This document shows, one piece after another, positions 15,941-24,385 of a stretch of 64,000 nucleotides of DNA (its first letter is position 1; each line of letters opens with the position of its first letter). Source of the stretch: Pseudomonadota bacterium (GTDB lineage Bacteria > Pseudomonadota > Alphaproteobacteria > Rhizobiales > Xanthobacteraceae). The notes beneath the pieces are model-generated. The model had not been told where the DNA came from. It ran no database searches and worked only from the letters and a program-made list of their open reading frames with translations. The stretch lies in NCBI GenBank assembly GCA_018971625.1, contig JAGXAJ010000007.1, positions 21,962 to 85,961 of the forward strand, read 5' to 3'. Both the position numbers and the translations under genes were made by a program.

Positions 15941-18664
15941 ATGGCACATCAGCGCCACGACCCCGATAAGCGACCTTCGCCGGATGCGCTGCTGGAAACC
16001 GTCCGTCGCGAAAGCGACACGGCCGGGCGGCTCAAGATCTTTGTTGGCGCAGCCCCCGGCGTCGGCAAGACCTACGAGATGCTGCAGAGCGCGCATGCCA
16101 GGTTGAAGGCTGGTGCTGACGTGGTCATCGGCGTGGTCGAGACCCACGGCCGGGTCGAGACTGAGGCGCTGCTGCGGGGGCTTGAGATCATCCCACGCAA
16201 GCGCGTGAACTATAAAGACCAAATTCTCGAGGAGATGGACCTCGATGCGCTGATCGCGCGACGCCCACAGATCGCACTGGTCGATGAACTCGCTCACAGC
16301 AATGCTCCCGGCAGCCGCCACCCCAAGCGCTATCTCGACGTTGAGGAACTGCTGTCGCGCGGCATCGACGTTTATACTGCGGTCAATATCCAGCACATCG
16401 AGAGCCTCAACGATGTCGTTGCCCAAATCACCCATGTGCGGGTGCGGGAAACGGTGCCGGATTCGGTGTTCGACCGTGCCGATGCGATCGAGCTGATCGA
16501 TCTCACTCCGGACGATCTGATCGCGCGGCTGAGGGAGGGCAAGGTCTACGTTCCCAAACAGGCGGAGCGCGCGCTGGAGCATTATTTCTCGCCCGGCAAT
16601 CTGACCGCGCTGCGCGAGCTGGCGCTGCGTCGGACCGCCGAGTGCGTCGACGAGCAGTTGCTCACCCACATGCAGGCCAATGCGATCGCCGGGCCGTGGG
16701 CCGCGGGCGAGCGTATTCTGGTTTGCCTCAACGAGGACGCGCGCGCGGCTGGGCTCGTGCGCTACACCAAGCGCCTGGCGGACCGGCTGCACGCGCCCTG
16801 GACCGCCGTTAGCATCGAGACCCGGCGTAGCCTGCAATTGAGCGAGGAGCAGCGCGATCGGCTGGCCGATACGCTGCGGCTCGCCGAAGCGCTCGGTGGC
16901 GAAGCGGTGACCATTCCGGGCGTCGGTCGACGTATTGCGGATGACCTGATCGGCTTCGCGCAGGCCAACAACGTCACCCAGATCATCATCGGCAAGGCGA
17001 CGCGCTCTTGGTGGTTCGAGATCATGCGCGGCTCGGTGGTGCATGATCTGGTGCGCCGCGCCGGCAATATCAGTGTCAATGTGATCGCCGGCGATGAACT
17101 GCCCGCGGAGCCCGTCGCTAAATCGGCGATGCAGACAGCGGCCCGGCCGCCGTCGTTCGATCCAAGGCCTTATCTGATGGCGCTCGCTGTCACGGCCGTC
17201 GGCCTCGGGGCTGCCGAGCTGATCCGGCCGATCTTCGGCGTCGAGAACGTCGATCTCGTGTTCCTGACTGCCGTGGTCAGCGTCGCGGTTCGCTTCGGCC
17301 TGGGGCCATCGCTGCTCGCCAGCGTTGCTGCCTCGCTCTGTTATAATTTCTTCTTCTTGCCGCCGGTCTATACCTTCACCATCACCGACCCGACCAATGT
17401 TGCGGCGTTCTTCTTCTTCATGCTGCTCGCGATCCTGGTCTCCAACGTCGCGGCGCGGGTCCGTACTCAGGCAATGACCGCGACCAGCCGGGTTCGCACC
17501 ACGGAATCGCTGTATGCCTTTAGCCGCAAGCTCGCGGGCACTGCCACGCTCGACGACGTATTGTGGGCAACGGCCTATCAGATCGCGCTGATGCTGAAGG
17601 TGAGGGTGGTGCTGTTGCTCCCCGAGGACGGCGTGCTGACCGTCAAGACCGGCTACCCTCCCGAAGACCAGCTCGACGAGGCAGATCTTGCCGCCGCGAA
17701 CTGGGCCTGGGGCAACGATCGCATCGCCGGGCGTGGCTCGGACACGCTGCCGGGCGCCAAGCGGCTGTTCCTGCCGATGCGGACCGGCCGCGGCCCGATC
17801 GGCGTGATCGGCATCGACGATGACCGGACCGGGCCGCTGCTGACGCCGGACCAGCGCCGCCTGCTCGGCGCACTGGTGGATCAGGGCGCGCTTGCGATCG
17901 AACGCGTGCTGCTGGTCGAGGACATGGACCGGGTCAAGCGCACGGTCGAATCCGACCGGCTGCGTTCGGCGCTGTTGACCTCGATATCGCACGATCTCAA
18001 GACGCCGTTGGCCTCGGTACTCGGCGCTGCCAGCACCCTGCGCGACCTCGGAAGCGGCCTTTCGGAGACCGAGAAGCGCGATCTGCTCGCGACCGTGATC
18101 GACGAGTCCGAGCGGCTCAACCGTTTCATCGCCAATTTGCTCGATATGACCAAGCTTGAATCGGGTGCAATCGTCCCCAACGCGACGCGCCAGGACGTTG
18201 GCGAGATCATCGGCAGCGTCTTGCGGCGTGCCAGCAAGATTCTTTCCCATCATCGGGTTTCGCTCGAACTGGCCTCCGACCTGCCGATGCTGGAGCTGGA
18301 CGCTGTTTTGTTCGAGCAGGTTTTGTTCAACCTGCTCGACAACGCAGCGAAATATTCTCCCGTTGGCAGCACAATATCGATCCGGAGCCAGCGGGACAAA
18401 GCCTCGGTCGCATTGCAGATCGTCGACGAGGGCAGCGGCATTCCGCCGACGGAGCTCGAAAGCGTGTTCGATAAGTTCTACCGTGCTCAGAAGGGTGACC
18501 ATGTCCGCCCCGGCACCGGCCTCGGGCTTGCGATCTCGCGCGGTTTTGTCGAGGCGATGCACGGCACCATTTCGGCGTCCAACCGCGGTGATCGCAGCGG
18601 CGCGGTGCTGACGATCAGGCTGCCAGTTCCGGCCGAGACCCATGCGCTGGATACCGCCGCATGA
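15941..18664 (+). CDS. kdpD: Sensor histidine kinase KdpD
   Basis: Membrane sensor that controls kdp expression with KdpE. The 907 residues show an N-terminal KdpD domain with Walker A GAAPGVGKT near residue 35, a universal-stress-protein-like domain (about 250-370), a cluster of four membrane helices (about 400-500), a GAF-like region, and the kinase core with the phospho-accepting histidine in SISHDLKTP (His684) and ATP-binding motifs NLLDNAAKY and GTGLGLAIS. It overlaps kdpE by four bases (ATGA). The domain order is standard. Confidence 0.97.
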   Translation: MAHQRHDPDKRPSPDALLETVRRESDTAGRLKIFVGAAPGVGKTYEMLQSAHARLKAGADVVIGVVETHGRVETEALLRGLEIIPRKRVNYKDQILEEMDLDALIARRPQIALVDELAHSNAPGSRHPKRYLDVEELLSRGIDVYTAVNIQHIESLNDVVAQITHVRVRETVPDSVFDRADAIELIDLTPDDLIARLREGKVYVPKQAERALEHYFSPGNLTALRELALRRTAECVDEQLLTHMQANAIAGPWAAGERILVCLNEDARAAGLVRYTKRLADRLHAPWTAVSIETRRSLQLSEEQRDRLADTLRLAEALGGEAVTIPGVGRRIADDLIGFAQANNVTQIIIGKATRSWWFEIMRGSVVHDLVRRAGNISVNVIAGDELPAEPVAKSAMQTAARPPSFDPRPYLMALAVTAVGLGAAELIRPIFGVENVDLVFLTAVVSVAVRFGLGPSLLASVAASLCYNFFFLPPVYTFTITDPTNVAAFFFFMLLAILVSNVAARVRTQAMTATSRVRTTESLYAFSRKLAGTATLDDVLWATAYQIALMLKVRVVLLLPEDGVLTVKTGYPPEDQLDEADLAAANWAWGNDRIAGRGSDTLPGAKRLFLPMRTGRGPIGVIGIDDDRTGPLLTPDQRRLLGALVDQGALAIERVLLVEDMDRVKRTVESDRLRSALLTSISHDLKTPLASVLGAASTLRDLGSGLSETEKRDLLATVIDESERLNRFIANLLDMTKLESGAIVPNATRQDVGEIIGSVLRRASKILSHHRVSLELASDLPMLELDAVLFEQVLFNLLDNAAKYSPVGSTISIRSQRDKASVALQIVDEGSGIPPTELESVFDKFYRAQKGDHVRPGTGLGLAISRGFVEAMHGTISASNRGDRSGAVLTIRLPVPAETHALDTAA

Positions 18665-19350
18665 GCGCCACGCCGGTCAAGGTTCTGGTCATCGATGACG
18701 AGCCGCCGATTCGCAAATTGCTGCGGATGGGCCTGTGCACGCAAGGTTATGAAATTCTCGAGGCGCCCAGCGGCAAGGTCGCGCTGGAATTACTGACGCA
18801 AGATCCCGCGCTGATCATCCTCGATCTCGGCCTGCCGGATATCAGGGGTCACGAACTGCTGCGCATGATCCGCGGGCGCAACGACGGCGTGCCGATCGTG
18901 GTGCTGTCGAGCCGCGACGACGAGGCCGGGAAGGTCCAGGCGCTCGATCTTGGCGCCGACGACTATTTGACGAAGCCGTTCGGGATGGACGAGCTTTTGG
19001 CCCGCATGCGCGCGGCGTTGCGGCATCAGCTGCAGGCTCACGGCGAGCGGCCGGTGTTTCGCTCCGGCGACCTCTCGGTTGACCTGGTGCGCCGCATTGT
19101 CAGAGTCGGCGAACGCGACGTCAAGCTGTCGCCCAAGGAATACGATTTGCTGCGCGTGCTGGTGCAGCACGCTGGTAAAGTCCTGACGCACCGCTTCCTG
19201 CTGAAGGAGTTGTGGGATGAGCTGACCGACGCGCAATATTTGCGGGTCTATGTGCGCCAGCTGCGGCAGAAGATCGAGGCCGATCCCGAGCGCCCGCAAT
19301 TCGTGCTGACCGAGACCGGCATCGGCTATCGACTGCGCGCGGCGGACTAG
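18661..19350 (+). CDS. kdpE: Response regulator KdpE
   Basis: OmpR/PhoB-type transcription activator of the kdp genes. Its 229 residues contain a receiver domain with the phospho-accepting Asp55 (LIILDLGLPD), acidic pocket IDDE near residue 11, conserved lysine in DDYLTKPFG, and a C-terminal winged helix (SPKEYDLLRVLV, VYVRQLRQKIE, ETGIGYRL). It is translationally coupled to kdpD. Its likely target is the inverted repeat region upstream of the kdp genes. Confidence 0.97.
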   Translation: MSATPVKVLVIDDEPPIRKLLRMGLCTQGYEILEAPSGKVALELLTQDPALIILDLGLPDIRGHELLRMIRGRNDGVPIVVLSSRDDEAGKVQALDLGADDYLTKPFGMDELLARMRAALRHQLQAHGERPVFRSGDLSVDLVRRIVRVGERDVKLSPKEYDLLRVLVQHAGKVLTHRFLLKELWDELTDAQYLRVYVRQLRQKIEADPERPQFVLTETGIGYRLRAAD

Positions 19351-19455
19351 AACTCGAAGCGTTGACCTCCATCCGCTTCCCACGTGAAGCATGGTTGCAA
19401 ATTCGGAACCTTTATTTGATGCGATGATTGTTCCCGGCCAACCGGAGAATTGATC

Positions 19456-19680
19456 ATGGCACGAAGATATTCGAAGAAAGCTTCCTCCGACGTCAAACGC
19501 GCGATGAAGAAGCGCAAGGCGGGGACATTGAAGAGTGGGCGCTCGGGCCGAAAGGTAAAAAGCCGCAAGCAGGCGATCGCGATCGGGCTTTCCGAGGCGA
19601 GAGCCAAGGGCAAGAAGGTGCCGAAGAAAACGTCCAAGAAAAAATCCTCGAGGAAGCGGAAGGCAGCAAAGAAGAAGTAG
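19456..19680 (+). CDS. Lysine-rich basic protein, DUF6496 type
   Basis: A 74-residue protein from ATG 19456, with GGAG about ten bases upstream. It begins MARRYSKKAS and carries the core AGTLKSGRSGRKVKSRKQ plus AIAIGLSEARAKGKK, which I associate with DUF6496. The tail is almost entirely lysine, serine and arginine, like histone H1 tails, so DNA or RNA binding is likely but unproven. It stands alone between kdpE and a repeat, near the end-joining genes. Confidence 0.8.
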   Translation: MARRYSKKASSDVKRAMKKRKAGTLKSGRSGRKVKSRKQAIAIGLSEARAKGKKVPKKTSKKKSSRKRKAAKKK

Positions 19681-19687
19681 TTCAACC

Positions 19688-19810
19688 GTCATTCCGGGGC
19701 GCGCTCTTGCGCGAGCCCATCCATATCCCTTGTGGTTAAGTTCAACACAGAGCACTGCAACAGGGAGTATGGATTCCGGGCCTGCGCCAAGAAGCGCATC
19801 CCGGAATGAC
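19688..19810. repeat. Interspersed palindromic element, complete copy
   Basis: Opens GTCATTCCGG (19688-19697) and closes CCGGAATGAC (19801-19810), perfect inverted ends. The interior includes GGGGCGCGC, CTTGCGCGAGCCC and GGAGTATGGATTCC. The same pieces occur at 63803 onward, where the closing arm is missing. It may also terminate the convergent DUF6496 and ku transcripts. Confidence 0.7.
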
Positions 19811-19879
19811 GATCTTTGGGAGGAGAAGCTTTCGACGTAGATGCCCGCGTCAAGTCCGTGCGTGACGACTCATCCGAGA

Positions 19880-20761
19880 TCACCCCGCCTTGCGCTGGCG
19901 CGCCGTCGAGCGGTGCGCCTTTTTGGCAGGGCGGCGATGCGTCGGTCGCCGCGACGCCGGATGCGGGGCGCGTCTCGTCGATCCCTTGTGCTTCAGGCTC
20001 TGTTTCAGCGCATCCATCAGGCTGACTACGTTGTCGGGTTTTTCCTCGGGCTCGGCAGGCTTGATCGGCTTGCCGGAGGCCTTGCGCCGGACCAGCGCCT
20101 TCAGCGCGTCCTCGTATTCGTCCTTGAATTTCGAAGGATCAAAATGCGCGGCTTTGGTTTTCAGGATATGGCCGGCCAGCTCGATCATGTCCTTTGAGAT
20201 TTTCGGGTTCTTGATGTCGTCGAAATAATCGTCTTCGTCGCGCAGCTCGTAAGGGTATCGCAGCGTGGTGCCGAGCAGTCCCTTGCCGAGCGGTTCGATG
20301 GTGATGACGTGCTCGCGGTTGGTCAGCACGATGCGGGCGAGCGCGACGCGGTCCTGGTCCTTCATGGCGTCACGGATCACGGCGAAGGCGTCGGTGCCGG
20401 CCTTGCCGTCGGGCGCGATATAATAGGGATGATTGAGATAGCGCTTGTCGATTTCTTCCCTAGGCACGAAACTGTCGATGTCGATCGTATGGTTGCTCTC
20501 GATCTGAACGGCTTCCAGCTCGTCTTTGTCGATCTCGACAAATTCACCCTTTTTCAGCTCATAGCCGCGGCCCTTCTGGTCGCTTTCGACCACGTCGCCG
20601 GTCTCGGCGTCCACCATCTGTTGCCGCAGCCGGTTGCCGGTCTCCTTGTTGATCATGTGGAAGCGGGTCTTCTCGACTGAAGTCGAGGCCGGATACAGCA
20701 GCACCGGGCAGGACACGAGGGAAAGTTTCAGGGAGCCTTTCCAATAGGCGCGCGCAGCCAT
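19880..20761 (-). CDS. ku: Non-homologous end-joining protein Ku
   Basis: Binds DNA double-strand ends as a homodimeric ring and recruits LigD. The 293-residue protein begins MAARAYWKGSLKLSLVSCPV, typical of bacterial Ku, and contains HMINKETGNRL, the LNHPYYIAPDGK segment and LGTTLRYPYELR. The C-terminus is a basic tail rich in arginine, lysine, proline and histidine. The start at 20761 is fixed by homology; the open frame continues far upstream but only as antisense of ligD. It diverges from ligD with about 110 bases between them. Confidence 0.95.
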   Translation of the reverse strand: MAARAYWKGSLKLSLVSCPVLLYPASTSVEKTRFHMINKETGNRLRQQMVDAETGDVVESDQKGRGYELKKGEFVEIDKDELEAVQIESNHTIDIDSFVPREEIDKRYLNHPYYIAPDGKAGTDAFAVIRDAMKDQDRVALARIVLTNREHVITIEPLGKGLLGTTLRYPYELRDEDDYFDDIKNPKISKDMIELAGHILKTKAAHFDPSKFKDEYEDALKALVRRKASGKPIKPAEPEEKPDNVVSLMDALKQSLKHKGSTRRAPHPASRRPTHRRPAKKAHRSTARQRKAG

Positions 20762-20797
20762 TACAATCTCCGGATTGAGGGGATTTCTGGAACTTCC

Positions 20798-20822
20798 AAC
20801 TGATCTTGCGGGTTTTCGTTCC
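20798..20822 (-). promoter_or_regulatory. Near-consensus EcfG-type (general stress sigma) promoter for ku
   Basis: On the minus strand GGAAC (20822-20818) is followed after 16 bases by AGTT (20801-20798). The alphaproteobacterial EcfG consensus is GGAAC-N16/17-CGTT, so one base differs. The predicted untranslated leader would be about 30 bases. Stress-sigma control of some ku genes is, to my knowledge, reported in Sinorhizobium. Confidence 0.35.
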
Positions 20823-20869
20823 GGATGTTTGCTTGCTCTGCAAGCGCCGTCGTTTTTTGGAGTTTGGCC

Positions 20870-23590
20870 GTGCCCGCTGGAAGTCTCACCACGTATCGAA
20901 AGAAGCGTGATTTCGAAAAGACCGCCGAGCCCAGCGGCACCGGCAAGGTAGCGTCGTCGAAGGAGCGGCGTTTCGTGATCCAGAAGCACGCGGCGACCCG
21001 GTTGCATTACGATCTGCGGCTGGAATTCGACGGCGTGTTCAAGTCCTGGGCGGTGACACGCGGCCCCTCGCTCGATCCGCATGACAAGCGGCTGGCAGTC
21101 GAAGTCGAGGATCACCCACTCGATTACGGCGATTTCGAAGGCACGATCCCCAAGGGTCAATATGGTGGGGGCACTGTGCAGCTCTGGGACCGAGGCACCT
21201 GGCATTCCGACGATCCCGAAAAGGGATTCAAAAAGGGCGATCTGAAGTTCACGCTGGAGGGCGACAAGCTCCACGGCAGTTGGGTATTGGTGCGGATGCG
21301 TCATGACCGCAACGGCGGCAACCGCACCAACTGGCTGTTGATCAAACACCGCGACGAATTCGCGAGGGAAGGCGACGCCAACGATATTCTCGATGAAGAT
21401 CAATCCGTCGCCTCTGGTCGCTCGATGGAAGAGATCGCCGAGGGCAAGGGCAGGGCGCCCAAACCGTTCATGACCGTCAAATCCGGTCGCGCCAGGGCCG
21501 ATGCGGTCTGGCATTCGAACCGCGGCGAGGCCGCCGAGGCGCGTGCTGCAAACGGGAAGGGCGCGGCCAAGCCTCCGAAGGCGAAGCCGGCCGCCGCGAA
21601 GGCGAAAGGCAGGAAAGTCGCCGAGATGCCGGATTTCGTGGCGCCTCAGCTTTGTGCTTCGGTCGACCGTCCGCCCAATGGCGAAGGCTGGTGCCACGAG
21701 ATCAAGTTCGACGGTTATCGCGTGCAATTGCGAGTCGATAACGGCGAGGCCGTGCTCAAGACCCGGAAGGGGCTGGACTGGACCGACAAATTTCCGGCGA
21801 TCGCAAAAGAAGGCACCGCACTGCCGGACATGCTGATCGACGGCGAGATCGTGGCGCTGGATCACGACGGCGCGCCGGATTTCTCGACGCTTCAGGCGGC
21901 CATCTCCGACGGCAAGACCGATCGTCTGATCTTCTTTGCGTTCGATCTGCTGTTTGCCGAGGGCAAGGATCTGCGCCGCGTGCCGCTCGCCGACCGCAAG
22001 GCGCAGTTGAAGCGGATGCTGGCGGCGCGGGCCAACGGCAAAGTAAACGCAAAGGCAAAGGACCAATCAACCTCGATCCGCTATGTCGAACATTTCGAAA
22101 GCGGCGGCGACGCCATCCTGCAGTCGGCCTGCAAGCTGGCATTGGAAGGCATCGTTTCCAAGAAGCTCAGTGCGCCCTATCAGTCCGGCCGCTCCGACAA
22201 CTGGACCAAGGCCAAGTGCCGTGCCGGGCAGGAAGTCGTTCTCGGCGGCTGGAAGACCACCAACGGCAAATTCCGTTCGCTGATGGCCGGCATCTATCGC
22301 GGCGGCCACCTCGCCTTTGTCGGCATCGTCGGTACGGGATTTGGCCAGGACAAGATTCGTCGCATCATGCCGGCGCTGAAGGCGGCGGCTTCGGACAAGA
22401 GCCCGTTCGGCGGCAAGGATGCGCCGCGCAAGACCCGCGATGTACATTGGCTCAAGCCTGAGCTGGTCGCCGAAATCGAGTTCGCCGGCTTCACCGATGC
22501 CGGCAATATCCGGCAGGCGGCGTTCAAGGGCTTGCGGCAGGACAAGCCGGCCAAGGAGATCGAGGCGGAGACACCGTCGATGGGCAAGGTCGCAAAGCCT
22601 TCCGCGAGAATGGCTGGCAAGACAGCGGGCAAGACGACAAGCAAGACAGCTTCAGGAAAATCCACGGCGAACGCCGAAGTGATGGGCGTGGTGATTTCAA
22701 AGCCGGACAAGGCGTTGTGGCCGGACGCCGGCGATGGCAAGGCCGTCACCAAGCTCGATCTGGCGCGCTATTACGAGGCGGTCGGCGAGTTGATGATCGA
22801 TCATTTGAAGGGCCGCCCGTGCTCCGTGGTCCGTGCGCCGGACGGCATCAACGGCGAGACTTTCTTCCAGCGCCACGCCATGACCGGCATGTCCAATCTG
22901 CTGGAACTGGTCAAGGTTTCCGGCGATCGCAAGCCTTATCTCCAGATCGACCGCGTCGAGGGCCTTGCCGCCGTGGCGCAGATCGGCGGCCTCGAACTGC
23001 ATCCGTGGAATTGCGCGCCGGATACGCCTGATGTGCCGGGGCGGCTGGTGTTCGATCTCGATCCTGCGCCCGATGTCGATTTTGGCGACGTAATCGAAGC
23101 TGCCAAGCAGATGCGGCAGCGTCTGTCGGCCGTCGGTCTGGAGAGCTTCTGCAAGACCACCGGCGGCAAGGGGCTTCATGTCGTAACGCCGCTGCTCTCG
23201 GGCGCCAAGGACAAGGTGACGTGGAAAGAAGCCAAGGCGTTCGCGCAAGGCATCTGTCAATGGATGGCGCAAGAAGAGCCCGAGCGTTATCTGCTCAACA
23301 TGTCGAAGAAGCTGCGCAAGGGCAAGATCTTCCTCGATTATCTCCGCAACGACCGGATGTCGACCGCGGTTGCGGTGCTGTCGCCCCGCGCGCGTCCCGG
23401 CGCGACTGTCTCGATGCCGCTGACATGGCTGCAGGTGAAAGACGATCTCGATCCGAAGCGCTACACGGTCCGCACCGTGCCGGCCCTGCTCGCGAAATCC
23501 AGGGCATGGGTTGGATATGACGACGCGGCCTCGTCGATCAAGCCGGCGATCAAGAAGCTGGCAGACAAGAAGAGCGATAACGCTGCCTGA
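20870..23590 (+). CDS. ligD: Multifunctional DNA ligase LigD
   Basis: Repairs double-strand breaks with Ku: trims 3' ends, fills in nucleotides and seals. The 906 residues run phosphoesterase (about 25-200, with [13 protein letters not shown] and [11 protein letters not shown]), ATP-dependent ligase (about 260-560, adenylated Lys279 in KFDGYR) and primase-type polymerase (about 620-900, metal-binding aspartates in DLDPAPD, then [11 protein letters not shown]). GTG 20870 is chosen as start because GGAG lies seven bases upstream and homology begins at [10 protein letters not shown]; an open frame to 20825 has no such site. Linkers between domains are rich in lysine and alanine. Confidence 0.95.
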   Translation: MPAGSLTTYRKKRDFEKTAEPSGTGKVASSKERRFVIQKHAATRLHYDLRLEFDGVFKSWAVTRGPSLDPHDKRLAVEVEDHPLDYGDFEGTIPKGQYGGGTVQLWDRGTWHSDDPEKGFKKGDLKFTLEGDKLHGSWVLVRMRHDRNGGNRTNWLLIKHRDEFAREGDANDILDEDQSVASGRSMEEIAEGKGRAPKPFMTVKSGRARADAVWHSNRGEAAEARAANGKGAAKPPKAKPAAAKAKGRKVAEMPDFVAPQLCASVDRPPNGEGWCHEIKFDGYRVQLRVDNGEAVLKTRKGLDWTDKFPAIAKEGTALPDMLIDGEIVALDHDGAPDFSTLQAAISDGKTDRLIFFAFDLLFAEGKDLRRVPLADRKAQLKRMLAARANGKVNAKAKDQSTSIRYVEHFESGGDAILQSACKLALEGIVSKKLSAPYQSGRSDNWTKAKCRAGQEVVLGGWKTTNGKFRSLMAGIYRGGHLAFVGIVGTGFGQDKIRRIMPALKAAASDKSPFGGKDAPRKTRDVHWLKPELVAEIEFAGFTDAGNIRQAAFKGLRQDKPAKEIEAETPSMGKVAKPSARMAGKTAGKTTSKTASGKSTANAEVMGVVISKPDKALWPDAGDGKAVTKLDLARYYEAVGELMIDHLKGRPCSVVRAPDGINGETFFQRHAMTGMSNLLELVKVSGDRKPYLQIDRVEGLAAVAQIGGLELHPWNCAPDTPDVPGRLVFDLDPAPDVDFGDVIEAAKQMRQRLSAVGLESFCKTTGGKGLHVVTPLLSGAKDKVTWKEAKAFAQGICQWMAQEEPERYLLNMSKKLRKGKIFLDYLRNDRMSTAVAVLSPRARPGATVSMPLTWLQVKDDLDPKRYTVRTVPALLAKSRAWVGYDDAASSIKPAIKKLADKKSDNAA

Positions 23591-23617
23591 AACAAGTCGT
23601 CCCTGAAACAAGTCGTC

Positions 23618-23641
23618 ATGGCTGGGCGCAAGCCCGGCCAT
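23618..23641 (+). terminator. Hairpin after ligD
   Basis: ATGGCTGGGC, loop GCAA, GCCCGGCCAT: a 10-bp stem with one G-T mismatch, 28 bases after the ligD stop codon and before the convergent DUF3309 gene. It resembles the perfect palindrome at 59215-59241, so it may belong to a dispersed family that also terminates transcription. Confidence 0.55.
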
Positions 23642-23665
23642 GAAGAAGACGCGAAGTGAGAGAAC

Positions 23666-23830
23666 TTACAGCCGGCCCATCAATAACAGGATTATCAGAA
23701 TGATGACGATAAGACCGAGGCCGCCGCCGCCATAATAGCCGGTGCCGTAAAACGGTCCGCCACCGATGCCGCTGAAACCGCCAAGCAGCGCGATGATGAG
23801 AATAATGAGAATGATCGTTCCAATAGACAT
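23666..23830 (-). CDS. Small membrane protein, DUF3309 family
   Basis: A 54-residue protein with GGAGGAGA upstream of ATG 23830. Two hydrophobic segments (starting MSIGTIILIILIIALLGGF and LGLIVIILIILLLMGRL) flank a glycine- and tyrosine-rich loop, the pattern of DUF3309 (usual start MSLGTILLIILILLLLG). It probably forms a membrane hairpin. Function unknown. An exact EcfG-type promoter precedes it, so stress induction is likely. Confidence 0.85.
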   Translation of the reverse strand: MSIGTIILIILIIALLGGFSGIGGGPFYGTGYYGGGGLGLIVIILIILLLMGRL

Positions 23831-23877
23831 CGAATATCTCCTCCAGCCCGACAGTGGGCTCTGCCTTCAGCCGGAAA

Positions 23878-23902
23878 AACGAACGGGAACCGGTAAAGTT
23901 CC
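23878..23902 (-). promoter_or_regulatory. EcfG-type stress promoter for the DUF3309 gene
   Basis: Minus strand: GGAAC (23902-23898), 16 bases, CGTT (23881-23878), an exact match to the EcfG/RpoE2 consensus. The transcript would start about 40 bases before the start codon at 23830. Confidence 0.6.
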
Positions 23903-23988
23903 GCTGTTGGCGCCGCTTAATTCGTCAAGCCCTTCCTATCCAACCATGTGCAACTACATGGAGTTGGATCAAACAAAGGATTTGCGCG

Positions 23989-24312
23989 ATGTCCGCACCG
24001 CTTGTCGTTTCGATTCCGCACCGGCTTGGCCGCGACGAGGCCACGCGCCGGTTGAAGTCCGGACTGACGAGGGCCGCATCCAGCGTTCCCGTGCTGAAGG
24101 TCGATGAGGAGCGTTGGGACGGCGATCGCATGATCTTTCGTGTCCGTGCGCTGGGACAGGCAGCGTCGGGCCACCTCGATGTCGCCGACGATCACGTCCG
24201 GCTCGAAGTGACGCTGCCGTGGCTGCTGCAGCGATTTGCAGAGGTCGCGCAGGGCGCGATTCGCAGTCGGGGCACACTCCTGCTCACCAAGCGCAGCGAT
24301 TCGACGCATTGA
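23989..24312 (+). CDS. Polyhydroxyalkanoic acid system family protein
   Basis: A 107-residue soluble protein from ATG 23989, with AAGGA eight bases upstream. It follows the PHA granule/regulation family pattern: VVSIPHRLGRDEATRRLKSGL at the N-terminus, then RVRALGQAASGHLDVADDHV and LEVTLPWLL. Members are linked to polyhydroxyalkanoate storage, but their mechanism is not defined. No other storage-polymer gene lies nearby; the neighbouring cluster concerns glucan storage. It ends convergent to treY. Confidence 0.8.
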   Translation: MSAPLVVSIPHRLGRDEATRRLKSGLTRAASSVPVLKVDEERWDGDRMIFRVRALGQAASGHLDVADDHVRLEVTLPWLLQRFAEVAQGAIRSRGTLLLTKRSDSTH

Positions 24313-24385
24313 TTTTGCTCCGCAGCAAGTAAAGAGCTGTGAAAAGGCGCGGGCGTTTTGCGGCGTGATTTGCCAGACTGTCCGG

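Noticed and set aside
15929..18643. Open frame of 904 codons antisense to kdpD
   Set aside because: A high-GC shadow frame; the plus strand carries all KdpD motifs in order, and the antisense product shows none.
19388..19435. Possible EcfG promoter before the DUF6496 gene (GGAAC with TTGTT downstream)
   Set aside because: Spacing to the TGTT is 19 bases and the base match at 16 is poor, so it was not called.
20762..22066. Minus-strand open frame extending Ku by over 430 residues
   Set aside because: It is the antisense of ligD; Ku homology begins exactly at the ATG at 20761.
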